Positions 1 through 6,855 of a DNA stretch of 47,268 bases are shown here, piece after piece. This stretch comes from an uncultured Eubacteriales bacterium. GTDB taxonomy: Bacteria; Bacillota; Clostridia; Peptostreptococcales; Anaerovoracaceae. The position numbers and the translations under genes are program-made. The notes beneath the pieces are model-generated. The model had not been told where the DNA came from. It made no database searches and was given only the letters and a program-made list of their open reading frames with translations. Positions within the stretch are counted from its first letter, which is position 1; each line of letters begins with the position of its first letter. The stretch lies in NCBI GenBank assembly GCA_900320285.1, contig ONRQ01000013.1, positions 1 to 47,268 on the forward strand. Reading direction: 5' to 3'.

Positions 1-16
1 CAGAGGGGTTCCTTCT

Positions 17-1099
17 ATGAAAACAGGTAAGAATGCAAGACAGGAGCTTATCCTCAAACTCATACGCGAAAGGGATATCTCCACACAGGATGACCTGACC
101 AAAGAAATGGTCGCGGAGTACATGGGAAGAGATATGTATCTTGATGATGCGGTCATGGAGCAGCTTGCCGGTTTTTTTGAAAAACGCGGCAGGAAGATGA
201 CAGAGAACAACGTCAAGCAGGCATACCTTCCGGTTGGATGTACTCCTTTTTACAATGCCTCCGGCACAGCTCCGGGATTTGCACTGAATGTTGACGGCAA
301 GATTGCTATCTGCCTGCCGGGACCTCCTCGTGAAATGAAATGGCTGTGGGACAACGGTGTCAGAGAGTACCTTGAACAGTTCATGGACAAGAAGATGTTC
401 TACCGGGTCATACGCACTATAGGCATCGGAGAATCTGATCTCGAGACGCTGCTCATGCCTGTCATAGACGGACAGACAGACCCTACAGTTGCTACATATG
501 CAAAAGAAGGGGAGTGTACGCTCAGGGTAGCATCCCAGAGAGATACTATAGAAGAAGCTGAGGCTGCTGTACAGGAAATGACAGCACGAATAGACAGCCT
601 TGTCGGAGAATACATATACAGCTACGATGACGAAAATCTCAATGAAGTAGTTGTAAGGATACTCAAAGAAAAAGGCCTTAAGATCACTTCTGCCGAATCA
701 TGTACTGGAGGACTGTTCCCTGCGTCAATCACTGATGTAGCCGGAGCTTCGGATGTTTTATCTTCTGCCTATATAACTTATTCGAATGAAAGCAAGATAA
801 AAGAAGTCAACGTTCCACCTGAACTGATCGAAAGATACAGCGTAGTAAGCCCACAGGTCGCAGAGGCAATGGCCGTTGGAGCCAGAGCGCGTTCAGGAGC
901 TGACATAGCGGTATCGATAACAGGTTTCGCCGGACCGGAAGCAGATACCGGCCGTGAAGCAGGAGAAGCATATATCGGTTACGCCATGGGTGATGAATCC
1001 GGATATTATGAGATCCGTACATCAAGAAATGACCGTAAGTGGAACCGCAATTACTTTCTGCTGAGGATGCTGAGGGCCGTATATCTGCTTATAAGGTAA
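17..1099 (+). CDS. cinA: Chimeric ORF: ArgR-like head joined to CinA body, lacking the CinA N-terminus
   Basis: Residues from about 25 onward are CinA. They cover the later part of the molybdopterin-binding-like domain (DDLTKEM, then LPGPPREM near residue 100) and a complete C-terminal nicotinamide-nucleotide amidase domain (SAESCTGG, TGFAGPE). The first ~100 residues of CinA, including its GGLGPT segment, are absent. In their place residues 1-24 resemble the N-terminal helix of an arginine repressor (ARQELILKLIRERDISTQ). The switch falls at the shared peptide TQDDLT (nt 83-100), which fits recombination at microhomology. The ATG has a good ribosome site (GAGGGG, nt 3-8). The amidase domain could still work alone, as PncC proteins do, while the first domain is probably non-functional. 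A cinA gene just upstream of recA is a common Bacillota order. The window edge 16 nt away makes a contig-end artefact possible. Confidence 0.8.
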   Translation: MKTGKNARQELILKLIRERDISTQDDLTKEMVAEYMGRDMYLDDAVMEQLAGFFEKRGRKMTENNVKQAYLPVGCTPFYNASGTAPGFALNVDGKIAICLPGPPREMKWLWDNGVREYLEQFMDKKMFYRVIRTIGIGESDLETLLMPVIDGQTDPTVATYAKEGECTLRVASQRDTIEEAEAAVQEMTARIDSLVGEYIYSYDDENLNEVVVRILKEKGLKITSAESCTGGLFPASITDVAGASDVLSSAYITYSNESKIKEVNVPPELIERYSVVSPQVAEAMAVGARARSGADIAVSITGFAGPEADTGREAGEAYIGYAMGDESGYYEIRTSRNDRKWNRNYFLLRMLRAVYLLIR

Positions 1100-1207
1100 G
1101 ATATGGTCCGGTACAGTAAAAAGGTGCCGCGAACCGTAAAAAGGTCTTTATATGTCGAATAAAGGGCTATGACCGTTCGACTTACATAAACATTTGAAAA
1201 TATAATA

Positions 1208-1254
1208 TTGACAGAGTAGGTTTATCGCAGTATTATCTAAAAGAACACATGTTC
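1208..1254 (+). promoter_or_regulatory. recA promoter with LexA (SOS) box
   Basis: There is a TTGACA -35 element at 1208-1213, a 17-nt spacer and a TATTAT -10 element at 1231-1236. Six bases downstream, at 1243-1254, is GAACACATGTTC, a perfect match to the Bacillota LexA/DinR consensus GAAC-N4-GTTC. A repressor bound there would cover the start of transcription, so recA should be damage-inducible and autoregulated through RecA-stimulated LexA cleavage. Confidence 0.88.
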
Positions 1255-1275
1255 TATTAATAAAACGGAGGCAAT

Positions 1276-2337
1276 ATGGCAGTTCAGAATGCAGGAAGCG
1301 CTGAAAGCGCAGCAAAAGAAAAAGCTTTACAGCAGGCTCTGGATCAGATACAGAAACAATACGGTAAGGGCGCTATCATGCGTCTCGGAGAATCCGGCCC
1401 TGTAAGCAATATAGATGTTATTTCAACAGGTTCGGTCAGCCTTGACTTTGCTACAGGCGTAGGCGGATATCCTAAAGGAAGGATCATTGAAATCTATGGT
1501 CCTGAATCTTCAGGTAAAACAACTCTCACTCTGCATGCTATTGCCGAGGCTCAGCGTAACGGCGGTCAGGCAGCGTTTATCGACGCGGAGCATGCGCTCG
1601 ATCCTGTATATGCTAAAAATCTTGGCGTAAATGTTGACGAGCTGCTCGTTTCCCAGCCGGATACCGGAGAACAGGCACTTGAAATCTGTGAGATGCTCAC
1701 AAGGAGCGGAGCTGTTGATATCATAGTTATCGACTCTGTTGCAGCCCTTGTTCCGAAAGCGGAGATCCAGGGTGAAATGGGAGATTCACATGTAGGACTT
1801 CAGGCCAGGCTCATGTCTCAGGCTCTTCGTAAGATAGCAGGAGCCATCAACAGATCAAGCACATGCGTCATCTTCATCAACCAGTTAAGGGAAAAAATCG
1901 GCATCATGTTCGGTAACCCTGAGACTACAACCGGCGGACGTGCGCTCAAGTTCTATGCATCTATGAGACTTGATGTAAGAAAAATAGATACGATCAAGAA
2001 AGGTGAAGAGGTTCTCGGAAACCGTACAAGAGTAAAGATCGTTAAAAACAAAGTAGCGCCACCGTTCAGGAAAGCCGAATTTGACATTATGTACGGAACC
2101 GGCATTTCTCTTTCGGGAGATATTCTTGATCTTGCTTCAGACGTAGGCATAATCGACAAGTCCGGATCCTGGTACAGCTATAAGAATGAAAGAATCGGAC
2201 AGGGCAGAGAGAATGTCAAGGCATATCTCGAAGCCAATCCGGAAGTTCTTGAAGAGATCCGCGGCAGACTCATGAAGAACCTCAGGGGAACGGATGACGG
2301 TCTCAATGTTGATGAAGACGGAGTAGTGATCGAATAA
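1276..2337 (+). CDS. recA: RecA recombinase
   Basis: This 353-residue protein matches RecA along its whole length. RecA is the ATP-dependent filament that catalyses strand exchange in recombinational repair and stimulates LexA self-cleavage in the SOS response. The Walker A motif GPESSGKTT lies near residue 70, the Walker B strand ([13 protein letters not shown]) near 150, and the DNA-binding loop with the NQLREKIG segment near 200. The C-terminal tail is acidic, as usual. The start follows GGAGG (1267-1271) with normal spacing. The gene lies after cinA and has its own SOS promoter. Only one base separates its stop from the next start, so the downstream deacylase is probably co-transcribed. 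Confidence 0.98.
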   Translation: MAVQNAGSAESAAKEKALQQALDQIQKQYGKGAIMRLGESGPVSNIDVISTGSVSLDFATGVGGYPKGRIIEIYGPESSGKTTLTLHAIAEAQRNGGQAAFIDAEHALDPVYAKNLGVNVDELLVSQPDTGEQALEICEMLTRSGAVDIIVIDSVAALVPKAEIQGEMGDSHVGLQARLMSQALRKIAGAINRSSTCVIFINQLREKIGIMFGNPETTTGGRALKFYASMRLDVRKIDTIKKGEEVLGNRTRVKIVKNKVAPPFRKAEFDIMYGTGISLSGDILDLASDVGIIDKSGSWYSYKNERIGQGRENVKAYLEANPEVLEEIRGRLMKNLRGTDDGLNVDEDGVVIE

Positions 2338-2338
2338 A

Positions 2339-2881
2339 ATGGAACTTTATAACGGAAGACCTCAGGACGTATCCGGCAGAACAGAAAAGGAGATACGGGT
2401 ATACGATTATCTTGATGATCTGTCGATCAGTTACAGCAGGCTCGATCACGCACCGGCATTCGGCTCTGAAACAGAACTATGCGAGGAGATAGAGAGATCT
2501 CTTGGTGCAAAGATATGTAAGAACCTTTTCCTTGCAAACCGTCAGCGCACTAAGTTTTACATGCTGATGATACCTGAGCATAAAGTGTTCAAGAGCAGCG
2601 ATATATCAAAACAGGCCGGCAGCTCAAGACTGCACTTTGCTGAATCTGAATACATGGAAGAGCTTTTAGGCTGTACACCGGGTTCTGCGAGTGTCATGGG
2701 GCTTATATACGACACAGACCACAAAGTACAGCTGCTCGTTGATGACGAAGTGATCAACGCTGAATATGTAGGCTGCCATCCGTGTATCAACACTTCCAGC
2801 CTCAGAATCAGTTCTGAAGACATCTTCAAACGGTTTGTAGAGTCTACCGGTCACGATTTCATAGTCGTACATGCTGAATAA
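2339..2881 (+). CDS. YbaK/ProX-domain aminoacyl-tRNA deacylase (ProXp-ala/PrdX type)
   Basis: The 180-residue protein belongs to the INS (YbaK/ProRS editing) superfamily. These free-standing proteins hydrolyse mischarged tRNAs, typically Ala-tRNA(Pro) for the ProXp-ala/PrdX branch. Visible signatures are the early YDYLDDLSISY...HAPAF segment, the conserved lysine region KNLFLANRQRTKFYMLMI near residue 62, and the C-terminal VGCHPCINTSSLRIS stretch that resembles the GxxP loop. Length fits the ProXp-ala/PrdX group (about 165 residues). The start is one base after the recA stop, which suggests an SOS-linked read-through operon. A second family member, YbaK-like, is at 27057-27542. Substrate specificity cannot be decided from sequence alone. 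Confidence 0.85.
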   Translation: MELYNGRPQDVSGRTEKEIRVYDYLDDLSISYSRLDHAPAFGSETELCEEIERSLGAKICKNLFLANRQRTKFYMLMIPEHKVFKSSDISKQAGSSRLHFAESEYMEELLGCTPGSASVMGLIYDTDHKVQLLVDDEVINAEYVGCHPCINTSSLRISSEDIFKRFVESTGHDFIVVHAE

Positions 2882-2904
2882 TAGTAAATTTCTTAAATTC
2901 CTTC

Positions 2905-3010
2905 TTGACCTTGCAACCGCAATGTAGTATCATCTTTGTCGGTTAACCGCGCGGAACGGGTTTTCAAGCATTAGCACCCAAGCTCCGGCGAGTCTGGTTT
3001 AAGGAGGAAT
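2905..3010 (+). promoter_or_regulatory. rplU promoter and putative L21 leader
   Basis: TTGACC (2905-2910), a 17-nt spacer and TATCAT (2928-2933) form a good sigma-A promoter. The roughly 70 nt that follow, from about 2940 to the ribosome site AAGGAGG at 3001, are GC-richer than the flanks and hold short complementary blocks (ACCGCGCGG, ACGGGTT). This is the position and size of the Bacillota L21 leader (Rfam L21_leader), an autoregulatory element where ribosomal protein is thought to bind. The promoter is clear; the leader assignment rests on position and general appearance, and a covariance-model search would settle it. Confidence 0.6.
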
Positions 3011-3018
3011 TTGATATT

Positions 3019-3510
3019 ATGTATGCTATCATCAAGACAGGTGGCAAGCAGTACAGAGTACAGCAGGGAGACGAGTTCAGAGTTGAAAAGCTCGAGGCTA
3101 ACGTTGGTGACAAGGTCATTTTTGACGAAGTCGTAGCTGTAGGCGGAGACAAGCTTGTCGTTGGCACACCATTCGTAGAAGGATACTCAGTAGAGGCTGA
3201 AGTCCTCGAGCAGGGCAAGGCTGATAAGGTAATCATCTACAAGTACAAGGCAAAGAAAGATTACAGACGTAAAAACGGTCACAGACAGCCATATACGCTG
3301 ATCAAGGTAACCGGTATCGGCGCTTCCGCCAAGAAGGCAGAGAAGGCCGCTAAGGCTGAGGAGCCTGCAAAGGAAGAAGCTAAGGCTGCACCAAAGGTCA
3401 GCGCTTCGATGAAGAAAGACGAGCTTCTGGCAGTTGCAAAGGAAATGGGAGTCGAGGTAGACGCTAAGGCTACAAAGGCTGACATTATCGCTGCTATCGA
3501 GGCTAAGTAA
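3019..3510 (+). CDS. rplU: Large-subunit ribosomal protein L21 with C-terminal HeH/SAP-like extension
   Basis: Residues 1-100 are a complete L21 ([14 protein letters not shown] start, [12 protein letters not shown] rRNA-binding loop, end at TLIKVTGI). L21 binds 23S rRNA in the 50S subunit and is normally ~103 residues; this one is 163. Residues 101-130 form an Ala/Lys/Glu-rich linker. Residues 131-163 ([17 protein letters not shown] then [11 protein letters not shown]) resemble a helix-extension-helix module of the SAP / Rho-N-terminal class, small nucleic-acid-binding folds. The gene heads the usual rplU-rpmA-obgE set but lacks the ysxB/prp gene often found between rplU and rpmA. Ribosome site AAGGAGG is well placed. 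Confidence 0.97.
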   Translation: MYAIIKTGGKQYRVQQGDEFRVEKLEANVGDKVIFDEVVAVGGDKLVVGTPFVEGYSVEAEVLEQGKADKVIIYKYKAKKDYRRKNGHRQPYTLIKVTGIGASAKKAEKAAKAEEPAKEEAKAAPKVSASMKKDELLAVAKEMGVEVDAKATKADIIAAIEAK

Positions 3511-3529
3511 TTTAGAGGAGGAAGCAAAG

Positions 3530-3801
3530 ATGTCAAGTAAAAAAGGAGTAGGAAGTTCCAAGAACGGCAGAGACTCCGAGGCGAAAAGACTTGGACTCAA
3601 GGTAGGTGCCGGTGAATATGTAAGCGCAATGTAAGCGCAGGAAGCATCCTCATGAGACAGAGAGGAACAAAGTTCCACCCTGGCAACAATGTTGGCAAGG
3701 GCGGAGATGACACTCTTTTTGCTAAGATCGACGGAACAGTAAAGTTCGAAAGATACGACAAGAAGAGAAAGCAGATCAGCGTTTACAGCAAAGAAGCTTA
3801 A
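3530..3801 (+). pseudogene. rpmA: Ribosomal protein L27 gene, frameshifted by an 11-bp tandem duplication
   Basis: The reading frame starts at ATG 3530 after GAGGAGG and encodes the L27 opening [19 protein letters not shown], then stops at TAA 3632 after 34 codons. The rest of L27 ([19 protein letters not shown] through ISVYSKEA) continues in another frame to TAA 3799-3801. An 11-base unit, ATGTAAGCGCA, occurs twice in tandem (3618-3628 and 3629-3639). Removing one copy restores an uninterrupted L27 with the normal junction [14 protein letters not shown]27 contacts tRNA ends at the peptidyl-transferase centre and is usually required for normal growth, so a sequencing or assembly error is a serious alternative to true loss. 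The protein has no cleavable N-terminal extension, which agrees with the absence of prp next door. Confidence 0.9.
3618..3639 (+). repeat. 11-bp tandem duplication inside rpmA
   Basis: ATGTAAGCGCA is present at 3618-3628 and again immediately at 3629-3639. The second copy supplies the in-frame TAA and shifts the frame. Confidence 0.95.
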
Positions 3802-3808
3802 GGCTTAT

Positions 3809-3841
3809 GGCTCCTGCACATGATGTGGGAGTCACTTTTAT
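3809..3841 (+). terminator. Possible terminator or attenuator between rpmA and obgE
   Basis: GGCTCC (3809-3814) pairs with GGAGTC (3828-3833) and CACA with TGTG around a 3-nt loop, with a two-base bulge. The sequence ACTTTTATTTAT follows. The U-tract is interrupted, so partial read-through into obgE is likely. Confidence 0.5.
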
Positions 3842-3853
3842 TTATCAGGGAAA

Positions 3854-5137
3854 ATGTTTGTAGACAGAGCAGAAATAACCATCATATCAGGCAAAGGTGG
3901 TAATGGTGCAGTCACTTTCCGCAGAGATCCGTACGTTCCTGACGGAGGTCCGGATGGCGGAGACGGCGGAAATGGCGGCAGCGTTATTTTCATTGCCGAT
4001 AAAAACTTAAGGACCCTTATGGATCTTAAGTATAAAAGAAAATATCAGGCAGAGAACGGTCAGCCGGGCATGAAAAGAAATCGCTTCGGTAAGAAGGGTC
4101 AGGATCTGTATATCAAGGTTCCTGTAGGGACTATGATCATAGATAAAGAAACCGGCCATCTTATGAAAGACCTGGTTAAAGACGGCGATACCGTCGTCGC
4201 TGCAAAAGGCGGACGCGGCGGAAGAGGAAACGTACACTATAAAAGCAGTATAAGACAGGCTCCAAACTTCGCGGAAGCCGGCGGACCTGCAAAAACAAGA
4301 GAGGTAGTACTCGAGCTGAAGCTTATCGCTGATGTCGGCCTCCTGGGTTTTCCGAATGTAGGTAAATCCACGCTTCTTTCGGTATGCACCAATTCCAAAC
4401 CGAAAATTGCAGGATACCACTTTACAACAATTGATCCTAATCTCGGTGTGGTATATCTTCATGACACCAGCTTTGTTATGGCGGATATTGCCGGTATCAT
4501 CGAGGGCGCATCGCATGGAGCCGGACTTGGATTCAAGTTCCTGAAACATATCGAAAGGACTAAGGTCCTGATTCACGTAGTGGATGTTTCCGGATCAGAA
4601 GGCAGGGATCCGATCGAAGACTATAACAAAATCAACGCTGAGTTGAGAGAATTCGATCCGAGGCTTGCGGATAAGCCTCAGATAGTAGCTGCCAACAAGA
4701 TAGATCTGGTTACCGATCAGGAGAAATATCAGGAATTCATGGACTACATGGCTGAAGAAGGCCGTGAAGTATACCCTATAAGCGCGGCAGCAAGGCAGGG
4801 CATCGAAGAGCTTATGAACGCAGCACTCAGAGGCGTTGAGAATTATGTTGAGCCTGATGAAGAGCCTATGGTGATGTTTGACTTTGAAGCTGATGAAAAC
4901 GAAGCAGATTACAGGGTGATCAGCGCTTACAAGGACGAGGATGGATCCTATGTTCTCGAAGGTAAGCAGCTTCTTAAGATCTTCAATTCGACGAACTTCA
5001 CAGACAGCGGATCTATAAGATACCTGTACAACTACATAGAAAAACAGGGCGGTATCAGATTGCTGAGAGAACTGGGTCTCAAAGAAGGAGACACAGTCAG
5101 GATAGAGGATTTCGAATTCGAATTCACAGAAGACTAG
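3854..5137 (+). CDS. obgE: Obg GTPase, ribosome assembly and stress
   Basis: This 427-residue protein has the three-part Obg/CgtA layout. The glycine-rich Obg fold occupies residues 1-158 (DGGPDGGDGGNGGSV, GGRGGRGN). The GTPase domain has G1 GFPNVGKST near 167, switch II DIAGIIEGASHGAGLG near 212 and NKID near 283. The OCT domain runs from about 345 to the end. Obg binds the 50S subunit and couples late ribosome maturation to guanine nucleotide and ppGpp levels. The start at MFVDRAEI is the family start; the ribosome site is weak (AGGGAAA). It follows the damaged rpmA in the conserved rplU-rpmA-obgE order and is followed by a strong terminator. Confidence 0.98.
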   Translation: MFVDRAEITIISGKGGNGAVTFRRDPYVPDGGPDGGDGGNGGSVIFIADKNLRTLMDLKYKRKYQAENGQPGMKRNRFGKKGQDLYIKVPVGTMIIDKETGHLMKDLVKDGDTVVAAKGGRGGRGNVHYKSSIRQAPNFAEAGGPAKTREVVLELKLIADVGLLGFPNVGKSTLLSVCTNSKPKIAGYHFTTIDPNLGVVYLHDTSFVMADIAGIIEGASHGAGLGFKFLKHIERTKVLIHVVDVSGSEGRDPIEDYNKINAELREFDPRLADKPQIVAANKIDLVTDQEKYQEFMDYMAEEGREVYPISAAARQGIEELMNAALRGVENYVEPDEEPMVMFDFEADENEADYRVISAYKDEDGSYVLEGKQLLKIFNSTNFTDSGSIRYLYNYIEKQGGIRLLRELGLKEGDTVRIEDFEFEFTED

Positions 5138-5198
5138 GATCACTAAATTCTGCATTTTATGCACTATTTTCAGCATAAATTGAATGTACAAAACAATT

Positions 5199-5224
5199 AT
5201 GACCGGATATCCGGTCATTTTTTG
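5199..5224 (+). terminator. Rho-independent terminator after obgE
   Basis: The perfect 20-nt palindrome ATGACCGGATATCCGGTCAT (5199-5218) is followed by a run of six T. A second half-site, CCCGGTCATTTTTTG, starts at 5231. Confidence 0.88.
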
Positions 5225-5340
5225 TTGTTTCCCGGTCATTTTTTGCAGGAAAACGTTAGATATAAGAATTTTAAGGGCAGTTTGTACATGTGCAGAACTA
5301 TTCTTATACTGACAGCATTAAACGAAAGAGGTGAAAACTG

Positions 5341-5985
5341 ATGGAGATCAATGCTGTTGGCAAGTTAAAGGATGCTTTAAAAGGACTTCTTGGCGATAAG
5401 AAAACACTGATAAAGATCCTTTCTGTCGCTCTTATACTTATTGCTGCTTTAATACTGAGGATCCACGATGAAAACAAGGCTGATATCACCATAGAAACAA
5501 CGGACACTGCTGTAGAAGAAACTGAATACAGTGAAGACAGCAACGTCCGGACGCAGCCGATTTTTGTGGATATCGGAGGAGCTGTAAAAAATCCGGGTGT
5601 TTATCAGGTTTCGGAAGATACCAGGTTGTTCCAGGTGATAGAGATGGCCGGAGGCCTTTCTGAAGAAGCTGATGCGGATCATGTTAACAGGGCATCTTTT
5701 GTTGAGGACGGACAAAAGATAATAATACCCGTGAAAGGAAGCGAAAATAATGATGGTCTGACATCAGCAGATACAGCACCTTCATCCGCTGATACCGGAC
5801 TAATTAATATAAATACCGCTTCTGCCGATGAACTCAAATCTTTAAGCGGTATAGGAGATGTAACTGCTGAAAAGATCATAGAGTACAGGTCGTCAAAAGC
5901 CTTTAAAAGCAAAGAGGATATTATGTCGGTCGATGGTATTGGAAGTAAGACTTTCGAAAAGATACAGGACGACATAACGGTATAA
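5341..5985 (+). CDS. comEA: ComEA-family DNA-binding protein (SLBB + helix-hairpin-helix)
   Basis: The protein of 214 residues begins with a single membrane anchor (about 22-41, ILSVALILIAALILRI) with the bulk outside the cell. An SLBB-type domain follows (IFVDIGGAVKNPGVYQV, residues ~75-130), then a Ser/Asp/Thr-rich linker and paired helix-hairpin-helix motifs (ININTASADELKSLSGIGDVTAEKI, residues ~151-214). This is the ComEA pattern: a surface double-strand DNA receptor that passes DNA to ComEC in natural transformation or binds extracellular DNA. No comEC or comEB lies next to it here, so the gene appears isolated. Start chosen at the ATG after AAAGAGGTG. HhH-only nucleic-acid proteins are an alternative but the SLBB plus anchor favours ComEA. 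Confidence 0.9.
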   Translation: MEINAVGKLKDALKGLLGDKKTLIKILSVALILIAALILRIHDENKADITIETTDTAVEETEYSEDSNVRTQPIFVDIGGAVKNPGVYQVSEDTRLFQVIEMAGGLSEEADADHVNRASFVEDGQKIIIPVKGSENNDGLTSADTAPSSADTGLININTASADELKSLSGIGDVTAEKIIEYRSSKAFKSKEDIMSVDGIGSKTFEKIQDDITV

Positions 5986-6004
5986 GTTTAAGGAGGCAAT
6001 TAAA

Positions 6005-6544
6005 ATGTACGGTATTACACCATCTGAAACAAAAATCATGAAGGATCTCGTAAAAGAACTTAATGAATTCAATACTTATATTAAAGCGGGAGCAAGTCCG
6101 TTCGGACGTGAATTTATGAGAGGAAATTACTTTTATGCTTTCAATCCTACGATGTCCACTGATAAGGACATGTACAGGAGGAATATAAGACTTTTGAATG
6201 CCATAACAGAAGTCCTTGATGAAAACTGCATCAATATCAAAAGCCAGGGATATACATTCCTTAAAGATGCTATCTGTATAGTTACTGACAGAAGATCCCT
6301 CGATATATGCATGGTGAAGGAAGTATATCCGTATATTGCAGAAAAGCACAGGATAAAGAGCAAATACAAGGTGGAGCACAGCATAAGAAATGCGCTGGGT
6401 TCAGCCTATAAAAAATGCAGGAGCACTTGTCCTGACAGGGACTGCATTGTGAACAGTTTCGATGAAAAGCCTACAAATAAAGAGTTCCTTCTGAAAGCTG
6501 TCCAGGAAGTAAGCGACAGGCTGCTGAAAGAGATAAGCGCGTGA
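6005..6544 (+). CDS. Spo0A C-terminal-domain protein without a receiver domain
   Basis: Residues ~75-179 match the DNA-binding domain of the sporulation regulator Spo0A: KSQGYTFLKDAICIV, VKEVYPYIAEKH, the recognition-helix region KVEHSIRNAL, and the closing KPTNKEFL. The N-terminal ~75 residues show no phospho-acceptor receiver (no acidic DD pocket) and are not recognised. The start has an excellent AAGGAGG site. In Spo0A the receiver controls dimerisation by phosphorylation; without it this protein must be regulated differently or be constitutive. It sits between comEA and the DUF896 gene, away from the spoIVB locus usually linked to spo0A. A binding site resembling the Spo0A box (TGTCGAA) was not searched for exhaustively. 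Confidence 0.8.
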   Translation: MYGITPSETKIMKDLVKELNEFNTYIKAGASPFGREFMRGNYFYAFNPTMSTDKDMYRRNIRLLNAITEVLDENCINIKSQGYTFLKDAICIVTDRRSLDICMVKEVYPYIAEKHRIKSKYKVEHSIRNALGSAYKKCRSTCPDRDCIVNSFDEKPTNKEFLLKAVQEVSDRLLKEISA

Positions 6545-6611
6545 TTGAAACACAAGCCGATTTCTGCTAGAGTTTATCCTGTACTGATTAAAATGAAAGG
6601 CTGATTATACA

Positions 6612-6812
6612 ATGGAAAAAATCAAGATCGACAGGATAAACGAACTGGCTCACAAGTCCAAAAGCGAAGGGCTTACTGATGCTGAAAAGGAAGAGCAGAG
6701 ACTATTGAGAATGGAGTTTCTTGCCGAAATAAGGGCCGACCTGAAAGCGTCGCTCGAATCCATTGAATTTATTGAAGATTCAGCACAAACAAATGATGAA
6801 TTTACGAGCTGA
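6612..6812 (+). CDS. DUF896 (YnzC/UPF0291) small protein
   Basis: The 66-residue protein carries the DUF896 signature: KIDRINELAHKSKSEGLTDAEK then EEQRLLRMEFLAEIRADL. Its family members are short two-helix proteins of unknown role; Bacillus YnzC is linked to the SOS-induced yneA operon. Here it lies 43 nt before alaS and a long way from the yneA-like LysM gene at 26.5 kb. The C-terminal 20 residues are acidic and not conserved. Confidence 0.9.
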   Translation: MEKIKIDRINELAHKSKSEGLTDAEKEEQRLLRMEFLAEIRADLKASLESIEFIEDSAQTNDEFTS

Positions 6813-6855
6813 AAATGATATAATAAATGGAAATTTTGCGGACAAGGAGACATTT

